Below, piece by piece: positions 1-8,256 of a stretch of 64,000 nt of DNA; within the stretch, counting starts at the first letter, position 1; each line of letters starts with the position of its first letter. The DNA comes from Chitinophaga filiformis. GTDB taxonomy: Bacteria > Bacteroidota > Bacteroidia > Chitinophagales > Chitinophagaceae. The translations under genes and the position numbers were made by a program. The notes beneath the pieces are model-generated. The model made no database searches and was not told the DNA's origin. It was given only the letters and a program-made list of their open reading frames with translations. Where the stretch lies: contig NZ_CP095855.1 of assembly GCF_023100805.1 (NCBI RefSeq), positions 5,869,001-5,933,000 on the forward strand, given 5' to 3'.

Positions 1-1
1 G

Positions 2-2605
2 CCGGGTAAAGAAGGCTTCAATCTCCAGATCAGGGGATTATCTTCCGGCAACTATAGCGAGCCGCTTGTACTGGTAGACGGGGCGCCCGGTTCCATTACC
101 CTGCTCAATCCTAATGATATTGAATCCATCTCTGTGCTCAAAGACGCTGCCGCTGCATCGATCTATGGTCCGCTGGCAGCCGGTGGTGTTGTGCTGGTCA
201 CTACCAAAAGAGGTAAGCCCGGCAAGATCTCCGTTGAATATAACAGCCTGTTCGGCATAGAAAAGCCTATTGCACTGCCTAAGCGGATGCGCTCCTGGCA
301 GGCGGCTGCATTGCAGAACGAGGCAGCACAAAATGCTGGTCTGCCACCGGTATGGACAGCGCAGGATATTTCGCTGATGCGGGATCCCAATATTAATTTC
401 CTGCCCAAACTGGATGGCAGCGGGAATTATAATTATTATGACGATTTTGACCCGCTTGACAAGGTTACCCGCAACAACAGCACTACCTCCACTTATACCA
501 TCACGGCCAAAGGTGGAAGCGAAGCGCATCAGTACCTCCTCTCCCTCGGTCAGTTCTCCCGCCAGGGATTGTTCAACACAGGACCCGACAAAACATCCAG
601 GACCAACGTGCAGTTCAATGCCAACAATCGCTTCAGCGATGTATTGAGCCTGGAAACAAGTCTGCAGTATGCCAGTAGCAACACCCTTTCTCCCGGCTGG
701 CGTGTGGACGGCAACTATGGATTGCTCAACTTCTTATACCAGGCTCCGGGCAATGTACCAGTGTATGTACCTGGCACCAGGGAATTTACAGCAGGCTTTA
801 ACAGCATTGCCTTACTGAAGGATGCCGGCAAAAGGGATGAACGTACCTCCTATGCAGATGCCGTATTTACACTGAAAGCGGAGAACCTGTATAAGGGGCT
901 TACCTTAAAAGCAGTGTACAGTCCCCAGCTGACTACCAGTCACGACGGCCTGGGCAAGCGTACTGTCAACTTCTACGACGGCAGCGGTTATATCAATAGT
1001 GTCAATGATCCTAATTCGCTAAAGGCGGGTTACCTGATGGAGGTGCAGCATAGCCTGCAGCTGCTGGCCGACTATGACCTTCCTGCGGGAAAGAACAACA
1101 CCGTGCATATATTGGGCGGCTATGCCTACGAAAGCCATTATCAGCATCAGCGGATCATGACCGCGGCCGGTGTAACGAATAATGAACTGTCGCAGTTATC
1201 CTTCAATGATCCGCTAAAAGCCAACACCATACATTTTAAAGGCGCAGGAGGCCTGTCATCGCTGTTTGCGCGTATCAACTATAACTTCAATGACCGCTAC
1301 CTGCTGGAAGCGAACCTGATAGCAGCAGCGCTGACTTACAACAGTACACAGCAGCCGGAAATAAACAGGCAGCATGTCTTCCCTTCTTTCTCCGGAGGCT
1401 GGCGACTGAACAACGAGAAATGGTTTGCCGCTGCATTTCCCTTCTTCGATGAATTTAAGCTACGTGCCTCCTGGGGCATGCTGGGCAATTACAACTGGCG
1501 CAGCGGGCTCAATGATTTTAATTACCGCGATCAGATACTGCATCCGGCAGCATATCCGCTCATGTCTTACGATGAGAATGACCGCTACATCCCCGGGAAC
1601 AATAACTGGGAGACGGTATCCACTACCAACGCAGGACTGGACCTCACCTTCTTTAAAGGCAGGCTGAATATCAATGCGGACTATTTTGTGAAACACAATA
1701 CCCGTATGCAGATCGCCACGCAGACCTATCCGCAGGTCAACTGGTTATCGCCCACCTTCTACACCGCGGAACTGCGCTCCTGGGGATGGGAGCTGAACCT
1801 GGGCTGGCGCGACAACCGCGGGCCATTCAGTTATTGGGTAAATGCAAACCTCTTTGACGATCAGAATAAAATATTAAAGTCCAATGGTACTACTGCCTGG
1901 CTGAACGGGAACAACCGCGGCCTGGTAGGACGTCCTTATAATGCCATAGCAGGCTACAGGGCCACGGGCTATTTCCAGAATGAAGCGGAAGTAGCAGGTC
2001 ATGCTTACCAGGCTGCTAATACAGCGCCGGGCGATATCCGCTACCAGGATGTCAACAACGACGGCGTTATCAGCGGAGGCAGCCATACCGGCGATGACCA
2101 TGGTGACCTGGTATACCTGGGCAGTACCCAGCCCAGATATTCTTATGGTTTTGATGCAGGTTTCTCCTGTAAGGGTTTCGACTTCTCCATCTTCTTCCAG
2201 GGAATAGGCGCCAAAAAAGTACTGGTGCCGGCAAAGTACAGTATGCCATTCGTGGATAGCTGGCAGCAGCCCTGGCTGATACATAGTGACCACTGGTCGC
2301 CATCTAATCTGCAGGCTGACTTTCCCCGCCTGTATGCCGGTTATAACCAAAACCTGCTGCCATCGTCTTTCTGGGTGATGAATGCATCTTATATCCGTTT
2401 GAAGAATCTTCAGATCGGTTATACCTTCCATTTTGACAAACGCCATCCGCTCATCAGCAGTCTCCGTATCTATTTCTCCGGGCAGGATCTCTGGGAGGTC
2501 AATAAGATGAAGATCCGGTATTATGATCCGGAACAGGCTACGAGTATTGGGTATCAGTATCCCTTCTTCCGTTCCTTTACGCTGGGATTGAATGCGAATT
2601 TCTAG
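2..2605 (+). CDS. SusC/RagA-type TonB-dependent receptor, 5' end outside window
   Basis: Outer-membrane TonB-dependent transporter of the SusC family, which imports large substrates, usually glycans, into the periplasm. The frame is open from the window edge; 867 residues are visible. The first ~65 residues are the end of the plug domain, with LVLVDGAPG, DIESISVLKDAAAASIYG and a VVLVTTKRG strand. The rest is beta-barrel sequence ending in LGLNANF, with the terminal aromatic residue expected for outer-membrane barrels. The signal peptide, carboxypeptidase-like domain and first half of the plug lie upstream of the window. SusC is normally followed by SusD, but the next gene is pyrB on the other strand, so this copy has no downstream SusD. 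The substrate cannot be told. Confidence 0.93.
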   Translation, partial: PGKEGFNLQIRGLSSGNYSEPLVLVDGAPGSITLLNPNDIESISVLKDAAAASIYGPLAAGGVVLVTTKRGKPGKISVEYNSLFGIEKPIALPKRMRSWQAAALQNEAAQNAGLPPVWTAQDISLMRDPNINFLPKLDGSGNYNYYDDFDPLDKVTRNNSTTSTYTITAKGGSEAHQYLLSLGQFSRQGLFNTGPDKTSRTNVQFNANNRFSDVLSLETSLQYASSNTLSPGWRVDGNYGLLNFLYQAPGNVPVYVPGTREFTAGFNSIALLKDAGKRDERTSYADAVFTLKAENLYKGLTLKAVYSPQLTTSHDGLGKRTVNFYDGSGYINSVNDPNSLKAGYLMEVQHSLQLLADYDLPAGKNNTVHILGGYAYESHYQHQRIMTAAGVTNNELSQLSFNDPLKANTIHFKGAGGLSSLFARINYNFNDRYLLEANLIAAALTYNSTQQPEINRQHVFPSFSGGWRLNNEKWFAAAFPFFDEFKLRASWGMLGNYNWRSGLNDFNYRDQILHPAAYPLMSYDENDRYIPGNNNWETVSTTNAGLDLTFFKGRLNINADYFVKHNTRMQIATQTYPQVNWLSPTFYTAELRSWGWELNLGWRDNRGPFSYWVNANLFDDQNKILKSNGTTAWLNGNNRGLVGRPYNAIAGYRATGYFQNEAEVAGHAYQAANTAPGDIRYQDVNNDGVISGGSHTGDDHGDLVYLGSTQPRYSYGFDAGFSCKGFDFSIFFQGIGAKKVLVPAKYSMPFVDSWQQPWLIHSDHWSPSNLQADFPRLYAGYNQNLLPSSFWVMNASYIRLKNLQIGYTFHFDKRHPLISSLRIYFSGQDLWEVNKMKIRYYDPEQATSIGYQYPFFRSFTLGLNANF

Positions 2606-2641
2606 GGAATATTCCGCCAGGCTCCCGGCAGAGTACATCGA

Positions 2642-2690
2642 CTTCTGTCTACGGGTCTATTGCAACGCGGGGCTCAAGCCCCAGGGGCAT
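2642..2690. repeat. Hairpin-containing intergenic repeat, copy A (weak match)
   Basis: Contains GGGGC-TCAA-GCCCC preceded by a TCTATTGCAACGC stretch. It resembles the TGTTTGTAGCGCGGGTT...AACCCGGGGTAT elements at 4.93, 11.33 and 19.87 kb, but is the most diverged of the four. It lies between the convergent SusC and pyrB genes. Confidence 0.4.
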
Positions 2691-2724
2691 AAAAAAAGGT
2701 GAAAGGTAGACGAAACCCTTCACC
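2691..2724 (-). terminator. Rho-independent terminator of pyrR-pyrB
   Basis: On the minus strand a 9-bp stem (GGTGAAGGG with CCTTTCACC, one G-U pair) is followed directly by seven Ts. It lies 24 bp past the pyrB stop codon. Confidence 0.85.
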
Positions 2725-2747
2725 AGCTTATTTTTTAGTTGTGTTAA

Positions 2748-3689
2748 TTACTCTCCTAATTTACCGGCTTTCTTTCCTGACAGCAGGTATAGAACCGCCA
2801 TACGGACTGCCACCCCATTCTCTACCTGGTTGAGGATGATGGAGTGCCCGGAATCTGCAACATCAGAGCTGAGCTCCACTCCACGGTTGATAGGACCTGG
2901 GTGCATGATCACGATCTCTTTCTGCAGGCTGTCCAGCAGCTGCCTGTTCACACCGTAGGCCAGGGAATATTCCCTGAGGGAGGAGAACAAAGGCGTATTC
3001 TGTCTTTCCAGCTGTATGCGCAATACGTTTGCCACATCGCACCATTGGAGCGCTTCACGGATATCATAACTCACATTCACTCCCAACGCCGCTTCCATAT
3101 GTTTAGGGATCAGTGTAGGAGGACCTACTACTGTTACTTCCGCTCCCAGCTGCCGCAGGCAGTAGATATTGGAAAGGGCCACCCTGGAATGCATAATGTC
3201 ACCACAGATAGCGATCTTCTTTCCTGTTACATTCCCCAATCTTTCCCTGATGGAAAAAGCATCCAGCAATGCTTGCGTGGGGTGTTCGTTGATACCATCT
3301 CCTGCATTCACGATCGGTACATCAATATGTTTTGAGAGGAAGTGAGGCGCTCCGCTGGCAGAGTGTCTCATTACCACCATATCCACTTTCATGGACAGGA
3401 TATTGTTGACCGTATCAATGAGCGTTTCTCCTTTGGAGACAGAGGAACCCGATGCGGAGAAATTCACCACATCTGCACCCAGCCTCTTTTCGGCCAGCTC
3501 AAATGAAATGCGTGTACGCGTTGAATTTTCGAAGAATAAATTAACGATGGTAGTATCCCTGAGAGAAGGAACTTTCTTGATCGGCCTTTGCAGAACCGCT
3601 TTGAACTCATCAGCTGTTTGAAAAATAAGCTCTATGTCCTGGCGCTGCAGACCGCGAATTCCGAGAAGATGATTTACTGATAATGACAT
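2748..3689 (-). CDS. pyrB: Aspartate carbamoyltransferase catalytic subunit
   Basis: Catalyses carbamoyl phosphate + L-aspartate to N-carbamoyl-L-aspartate, the committed step of pyrimidine synthesis, in the cytosol. At 313 residues it matches the usual catalytic-chain length. Visible family motifs are the carbamoyl-phosphate loop STRTR at residues 56-60, HPTQ at 136-139 and HPGPINRG near residue 264. It follows pyrR on the same strand after 85 bp and ends in a strong terminator, so the two genes probably form one transcript. No regulatory pyrI gene is adjacent. The start MSLSVNHLLGI fits the family N-terminus. Confidence 0.97.
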   Translation of the reverse strand: MSLSVNHLLGIRGLQRQDIELIFQTADEFKAVLQRPIKKVPSLRDTTIVNLFFENSTRTRISFELAEKRLGADVVNFSASGSSVSKGETLIDTVNNILSMKVDMVVMRHSASGAPHFLSKHIDVPIVNAGDGINEHPTQALLDAFSIRERLGNVTGKKIAICGDIMHSRVALSNIYCLRQLGAEVTVVGPPTLIPKHMEAALGVNVSYDIREALQWCDVANVLRIQLERQNTPLFSSLREYSLAYGVNRQLLDSLQKEIVIMHPGPINRGVELSSDVADSGHSIILNQVENGVAVRMAVLYLLSGKKAGKLGE

Positions 3690-3774
3690 TTAAGATGCAA
3701 ATATAAATGACCTGACTACAAATCCCAAAATCAAAATCCGGATGCGGGCAATCCTGCGCATCCACCAGTATTGC

Positions 3775-4296
3775 TTATTCGAGGATGACCTCGTCTTTTC
3801 CGTCACGTTCTGCCCAGCGCACCTTCACTTTTTCAGAGATGATCGCATCGACGGTACGACCGGTATAGTCTGCCTGGATGGGCAGCTGACGGGTAAAACG
3901 GCGATCGATCAGTACCAGTAATTCCACCACGGAAGGACGGCCGTAGTCCAGCATAGCATCCAGCGCCGAACGGGTGGTACGGCCTGTATACAATACATCA
4001 TCCACCAGGATCACTTTCTTATTTTCCAGGGAAAAATCTATGGTAGTTTCGTTGGGTACATGCAACTGGGTATTGAAGTCATCCCTGTAAAAGGTGATGT
4101 CCAGTTTCCCGTAGTTGATATGTACGCCCGGCAGTAATTTTTGCAGGGTGTGATAGATACGGTCGGACAGGTAGATCCCTCTCGGCTGTAAGCCTATCAG
4201 CACGCTCTTTGAAAAATCCAGGTGATTTTCAATCAACTGGTGACAAAGCCTGTCTACAGTTATGGCCACTTGCGTACCATTCAATATGGTCTTCAA
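3775..4296 (-). CDS. pyrR: Bifunctional pyr operon regulator / uracil phosphoribosyltransferase PyrR
   Basis: PyrR is a phosphoribosyltransferase-fold protein. In characterised species it senses UMP, attenuates pyr transcription by binding mRNA, and has weak uracil phosphoribosyltransferase activity. The 173-residue length is typical. The PRPP-binding signature VILVDDVLYTGRT sits at about residues 95-107, and LQPRGIYLSDRI near residue 37 matches the family. The only usable start is TTG at 4296; no in-frame ATG lies just upstream. A -7 box TATTTTTG lies ~22 bp before this start. It precedes pyrB. Whether it controls pyrB by attenuation here cannot be read from the sequence. Confidence 0.94.
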   Translation of the reverse strand: MKTILNGTQVAITVDRLCHQLIENHLDFSKSVLIGLQPRGIYLSDRIYHTLQKLLPGVHINYGKLDITFYRDDFNTQLHVPNETTIDFSLENKKVILVDDVLYTGRTTRSALDAMLDYGRPSVVELLVLIDRRFTRQLPIQADYTGRTVDAIISEKVKVRWAERDGKDEVILE

Positions 4297-4317
4297 ATTG
4301 TGTGGATTTTAAAGCGT

Positions 4318-4325
4318 CAAAAATA
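4318..4325 (-). promoter_or_regulatory. Probable -7 promoter box for pyrR-pyrB
   Basis: TATTTTTG on the minus strand matches the Bacteroidota -7 consensus TAnnTTTG. It implies a 5' leader of only ~15 nt before the TTG start. No clear -33 element was identified. Confidence 0.5.
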
Positions 4326-4399
4326 GTGATTAATAGCGGGTAAGAAAAGTTTCCCGCCTATTTTCTATTTCCGGCGTACATTTATCACAACGTAAACAG

Positions 4400-4909
4400 A
4401 TGAAAAATCTATCCATACTCACACTCTTTTTTATGTTCTTATTTGGTAATGCCGACGCCCAGCTTAAAGCGGGTGATAAAGTGCCTTCTTTTCAGTTGCA
4501 GGACCAGGATGGTCATATTTTCGATATTAACAGCGTGCTGGGTAAGCAACCGCTTGTTATTTATTTCTATCCCAAGGATGAAACCGGGGGCTGTACCAAG
4601 GAGGCCTGCTCTTTCAGGGATGCCTACGAAGATTTCACCAGCCGCGGGGCAAAGGTGATCGGCATCAGCGGGGATGATGTTGCATCGCACAAAAGCTTTG
4701 CCAACCATCACAAGCTGCCGTTTACATTGCTGGCTGACACGGGCAATAAAGTGCGTAAATTATTCGGTGTGCCGAAAACCTTATTCATACCAGGCAGGGT
4801 AACCTACATTGTAGATAAGCAGGGTGTTATCACCTATGTGTTCAATAACCTCAGCGATGGTCCGAGGCATGTAAAAGAGGCACTGGCAGCATTGGAGAAA
4901 ATGAATTAA
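4400..4909 (+). CDS. Exported peroxiredoxin (BCP/PrxQ type)
   Basis: Thiol peroxidase reducing hydrogen peroxide and organic peroxides. It is an AhpC/TSA fold of the bacterioferritin-comigratory-protein type. The motif PKDETGGCTKEACSFRD contains the peroxidatic Cys65 and a Cys70 five residues later, the resolving position of many BCP proteins. The usual TPGCT is TGGCT here, so the loop Pro is replaced. Residues 1-20 form a hydrophobic leader ending ADA, suggesting export to the periplasm, whereas classical BCP is cytosolic. It is a single gene, divergent from pyrR. Confidence 0.9.
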   Translation: MKNLSILTLFFMFLFGNADAQLKAGDKVPSFQLQDQDGHIFDINSVLGKQPLVIYFYPKDETGGCTKEACSFRDAYEDFTSRGAKVIGISGDDVASHKSFANHHKLPFTLLADTGNKVRKLFGVPKTLFIPGRVTYIVDKQGVITYVFNNLSDGPRHVKEALAALEKMN

Positions 4910-4925
4910 GCGAAACACAGTTGAT

Positions 4926-5150
4926 ACTAACACCGTCAGGAGTTCTGTGTTTGTAGCCCTGGTGACAAGCCCGGTTGATGAATGCGCGAGACGCCCAGTT
5001 ACATTATTCGGATTGTAATGGCGTTATGCTCGATGGTGTAATACCCCGGTTTGGTAATACCCGTACACACCGTGTTACGTTCACCGTTGTATTATTGGGA
5101 TCATAACGGCATTATGCTCAAAGGGTATTTCCCACAGGCGACACGACATA
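4926..5150. repeat. Intergenic repeat, copy B, with degenerate ~87-bp direct repeats
   Basis: Begins with CCGTCAGGAG and GTGTTTGTAGC, nearly identical to the element at 11330. It continues with two related blocks, one around 5006-5046 and one around 5093-5132, sharing GTAATGGCGTTATGCTC / ATAACGGCATTATGCTC. It lies between the convergent peroxiredoxin and pruA genes. No coding capacity is apparent. Confidence 0.6.
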
Positions 5151-5185
5151 AAAAAACGGGGAGATCATTCCGATCTCCCCGTTTT
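5151..5185 (-). terminator. Rho-independent terminator of pruA
   Basis: Perfect 14-bp stem (5153-5166 with 5172-5185) around a 5-nt ATTCC loop, with a U tract on the minus strand. It lies 22 bp after the pruA stop codon. Confidence 0.9.
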
Positions 5186-5206
5186 CTATTTCAACGTATA
5201 CACGTT

Positions 5207-6841
5207 CTATTTATCTTCCTTCAGGAATGGATACCTGTAATCGGTTGGCGGTACAAGTGTTTCCTTGATGGTCCTTGCGCTCAGCCAGCGATAGAGGTTC
5301 AGCGCAGAACCCGCCTTATCGTTGGTACCGGATGCACGGGCGCCACCGAAAGGCTGCTGTCCTACTACTGCACCGGTAGGCTTGTCGTTGATGTAGAAGT
5401 TACCGGCACTATTTACCAGTCGTTTGGTGGCCAGGTCAATAGCATAACGGTCCTGAGCTATGATGGAGCCTGTCAGTGCATATGGAGAAGTAGTATCAAC
5501 GATATCCATGATCTCGTCGAATTTATCAGCCTCATATACGTAGATAGTTAGTACTGGTCCGAAGATCTCTTCGCACATCGTTACATATTTCGGATCTTTT
5601 ACCTCGATAACGGTCGGCTCTACGAAATAACCTTCTGTTTTATTGTAGTTACCACCGGCGATGATCTTCACGTTAGGGTCATTCTTGGCGTTGTCGATGT
5701 ATTTAGCGATCTTATCGAAAGAGCGTTCATCGATCACAGCGTTGATAAAGTTGGTGAAATCTTCTGTAGTACCCATCTTCATGGTCTTCAGTTCAGCCAC
5801 CAGTTTCGCTTTTACGGCTTCTGCTATGTTAGATGGCAGGTAAGCGCGGGAAGCGGCGGAGCATTTTTGTCCCTGGTATTCGAAAGCACCACGGGCCAGT
5901 GCAATAGCCACTACATCTACGTTAGCAGATTTGTGGGCCAGTACGAAATCTTTACCACCGGTCTCTCCTACTATGCGGGGATATGTTTTGTATTTGCTGA
6001 TATTGGCACCGATCGTCTTCCACATTTGCTGGAATACGCCGGTAGAACCTGTGAAGTGGATACCTGCAAAATCAGGGTGGCTGAAGCAGATATCGCCCAA
6101 TACCGGACCATCGGCATATACCAGGTTGATCACGCCTGCAGGCAGGCCCGCTTCCTGTAATACCTTCATGATCACGTGTGCTGCCAGTACCTGCGTATAG
6201 GCAGGTTTCCATACCACCACGTTACCACACATAGCGGCAGATGTTGGCAGGTTACCGGCGATAGCGGTAAAGTTGAAAGGCGTGATAGCTACCACGAAAC
6301 CTTCCAGCGGACGATATTCCAGGCGATTGTGCACACCCGGTGAACTAACCGGCTGCTGATTATATATATCGGCGAGATAGTGAACGTTAAAGCGGAGGAA
6401 GTCGATCAGTTCACAGGCGCTGTCTATTTCCGCCTGGAAAGCATTTTTGCTCTGCCCCAGCATGGTGGCAGCGTTGATCTGGTAACGGTATTTGGTAGCG
6501 AGTAATTCCGCTGCTTTCAGGAACACGGCGGCGCGCTGTTCCCATGGTGTATCCGCCCATTTGGCGCGGGCTGCCAGTGCTGCGGCAATAGCGTCTTTCA
6601 CGTGGCTGGCGTCTCCCTCATGGAAGTGGCCCAGCTTGTGTTTTATTTCGTGGGGAGGACGAAGGTCAATGGTTTTACCGGTACGTACCTCTTTATCTCC
6701 AATGTACATGGGGATATCAAATTCCTGGGCTTTAAAAGCTGCCAGTTCTTTTTTCAGCGCATCCCTTTCGGGTGAACCCGGAGCATAGCTGTACACTGGT
6801 TCGTTGGCAGGTGCAGCAAAGTGGAAATAAGCGTTATGCAT
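5207..6841 (-). CDS. pruA: L-glutamate gamma-semialdehyde (1-pyrroline-5-carboxylate) dehydrogenase
   Basis: NAD-dependent aldehyde dehydrogenase that oxidises glutamate-5-semialdehyde to glutamate, the second step of proline breakdown. At 544 residues it matches the stand-alone P5C dehydrogenases, not the long PutA fusions. The catalytic Cys327 lies in GQKCSAASRAY and the general-base Glu293 in VGETGGKDFV. The NAD-binding ITPFNFTAIAGNL and FTGSTGVF motifs are present. No proline dehydrogenase gene is in the window. It is monocistronic, with a strong terminator downstream. A 247-bp non-coding gap separates it from the prfB end and holds only the prfB terminator. Confidence 0.96.
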   Translation of the reverse strand: MHNAYFHFAAPANEPVYSYAPGSPERDALKKELAAFKAQEFDIPMYIGDKEVRTGKTIDLRPPHEIKHKLGHFHEGDASHVKDAIAAALAARAKWADTPWEQRAAVFLKAAELLATKYRYQINAATMLGQSKNAFQAEIDSACELIDFLRFNVHYLADIYNQQPVSSPGVHNRLEYRPLEGFVVAITPFNFTAIAGNLPTSAAMCGNVVVWKPAYTQVLAAHVIMKVLQEAGLPAGVINLVYADGPVLGDICFSHPDFAGIHFTGSTGVFQQMWKTIGANISKYKTYPRIVGETGGKDFVLAHKSANVDVVAIALARGAFEYQGQKCSAASRAYLPSNIAEAVKAKLVAELKTMKMGTTEDFTNFINAVIDERSFDKIAKYIDNAKNDPNVKIIAGGNYNKTEGYFVEPTVIEVKDPKYVTMCEEIFGPVLTIYVYEADKFDEIMDIVDTTSPYALTGSIIAQDRYAIDLATKRLVNSAGNFYINDKPTGAVVGQQPFGGARASGTNDKAGSALNLYRWLSARTIKETLVPPTDYRYPFLKEDK

Positions 6842-7020
6842 TCTCAGAAGTTTTTATGTTCGATCTTGTTGTTTTTCTTCCAGTTATTTGCAGGAATCAT
6901 TTGGATTTTTCTCTCATCAGGCAGGGCCGCCGGGCCACCAAAAACAGGTTACGCATTGACGCGCAGGCATGCTGGTCCCGGCAAAATGCAAGGCGCCGGT
7001 GTCCGGGCCAGTGCTGCCTA

Positions 7021-7075
7021 ATATGCAAAAGTGCTGATAAGTTGAGCATTCTCAATTTATCAGCACAGGGCATAT
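7021..7075 (-). terminator. Long hairpin terminator after prfB
   Basis: A 16-bp stem (7031-7046 with 7051-7066, one G-U pair) around CATT is flanked by a further ATATGC/GCATAT pairing. On the minus strand it is followed by CTTTTGC. It starts 14 bp after the prfB stop. Confidence 0.7.
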
Positions 7076-7088
7076 TTGCAAAGTTACG

Positions 7089-8178
7089 TCAATCTTCTCC
7101 TTTGGACATCATCAGGTAAGCCTTGATGAAGCCCTCCAGTTCGCCGTCCATAACAGGCTGAACGTTACCTACCTCATAATCCGTACGGTGATCTTTGATC
7201 ATTTTGTAAGGATGGAAGACGTAGGAACGGATCTGCGATCCCCATTCAATTTTGCGCTTGTTGGCGTTGGCGGCGTTCTTCAGTTCTTCCCTCTTACGCA
7301 GCTCTTCTTCATACAAGCGGGACTTCAGCATGGTGAGCGCCTTTTCACGGTTCTCGCCCTGCGTACGTGCCTGCTGGCATTCGATGATGATGCCGGAAGG
7401 AATGTGTTTCAAACGCACTGCGGTTTCTACCTTGTTTACGTTCTGCCCTCCTTTACCACCGGAACGGTAGAATTCCCATTCCAGGTCGGCAGGGTTCACT
7501 GCAATTTCAATGGTATCATCCACCAGCGGATATACAAAAATGGAAGCGAAGGAAGTATGTCTGCGGGCATTGGCGTCAAACGGAGAGATACGCACCAGCC
7601 GGTGCACACCGCTTTCCGCTTTCAGCAAGCCATAGGCAAAGCTTCCGTCCATTTCCAGGGAGGCTGATTTAATACCGGCGCCATCCCCGTATTGTACATC
7701 TATTTCAGATACTTTCCAACCCTGCTTTTCGCCATACATACGATACATACGTAAGAGCATCTCCGCCCAATCCTGGCTCTCGGTACCACCGGCGCCGGAA
7801 TTGATGGTGAGCACTGCCGGCATCTCGTCTTCAGGCTCGTTCAGTGTTGATTTAAATTCCAATTCATCAAGAGCTGTCAGTGCCGCCTGGTATGCCTGCT
7901 CCACCTCTTCCTCAGTGGCTTCGCCTTCTTTCTGGAAGTCGAGCAGTACACTGCTGTCCTCTATCGACGTTTGCACGCTTTCATAGAGTTCCACCCAGAA
8001 TTTGTTCACCTTGATCTCTTTCAGAATTGACGTAGCCCGGGCATTGTCGTCCCAGAAGCCGGGGGCTAACGTAAGTTGCTTATCATTTTCTATTTTTGCT
8101 ATGCGGTCCTGGACGTTAAAGAAAACCTCCCAGGACATGGAGACGGTCCCTCATAGCTTTAAGTTGTTCTGCTGTCAT
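7089..8178 (-). CDS. prfB: Peptide chain release factor 2, made by programmed +1 frameshift
   Basis: RF2 releases finished peptides at UGA and UAA codons. The main frame has the SPF tripeptide (RISPFDANARR) that reads the stop codon and the catalytic GGQ loop (SGGKGGQNVNKVETAV). The apparent ATG at 8138 is not the real start: a separate 20-codon frame begins at ATG 8178 (MTAEQLKAMRDRLHVLGGFL) and ends in TAA at 8118-8116. A +1 slip at CTT-TAA joins it to NVQDRIAKIEND, giving about 362 residues, close to the family norm (E. coli 365). The frameshift site is a separate entry. Most prfB genes use in-frame UGA here, so UAA is a variation. A TAnnTTTG box lies 6 bp before the start. Confidence 0.95.
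8115..8132 (-). promoter_or_regulatory. Programmed +1 ribosomal frameshift site of prfB
   Basis: Minus-strand sequence GGGAGG-TTTT-CTT-TAA-C. The Shine-Dalgarno-like GGAGG lies 3-4 nt before the slippery CUU codon, and a stop codon follows directly, as in known RF2 sites (CUU UGA C in E. coli). Here the stop is UAA. Reading resumes at AAC in the +1 frame. Confidence 0.9.
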
Positions 8179-8184
8179 AGGGCG

Positions 8185-8192
8185 CAAATGTA
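8185..8192 (-). promoter_or_regulatory. Probable -7 promoter box for prfB
   Basis: TACATTTG on the minus strand fits TAnnTTTG exactly. The gap to the prfB ATG is only 6 bp, so the transcript would be leaderless or nearly so. A matching -33 element was not seen at the expected spacing. Confidence 0.45.
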
Positions 8193-8256
8193 CGGAAAAA
8201 GGGGAACAATATTTGCGGGACTTTTATCATATTAATTTCCAGTTATTTAAAAACTT

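Noticed and set aside
1874..2638. 254-codon minus-strand frame
   Set aside because: Antisense to the conserved SusC barrel; composition and lack of family features mark it as a shadow frame.
5051..5551. 166-codon plus-strand frame crossing the pruA end
   Set aside because: Runs through the repeat, the terminator and the antisense of pruA; not a gene.
6772..7119. 115-codon plus-strand frame between pruA and prfB
   Set aside because: Overlaps pruA, the prfB hairpin and the prfB end; no family features or start signal.
8115..8138. ATG at 8138 as the prfB start codon
   Set aside because: The upstream 20-codon frame with SD-like site, CTT and stop matches the RF2 frameshift arrangement and restores the normal N-terminus and length.
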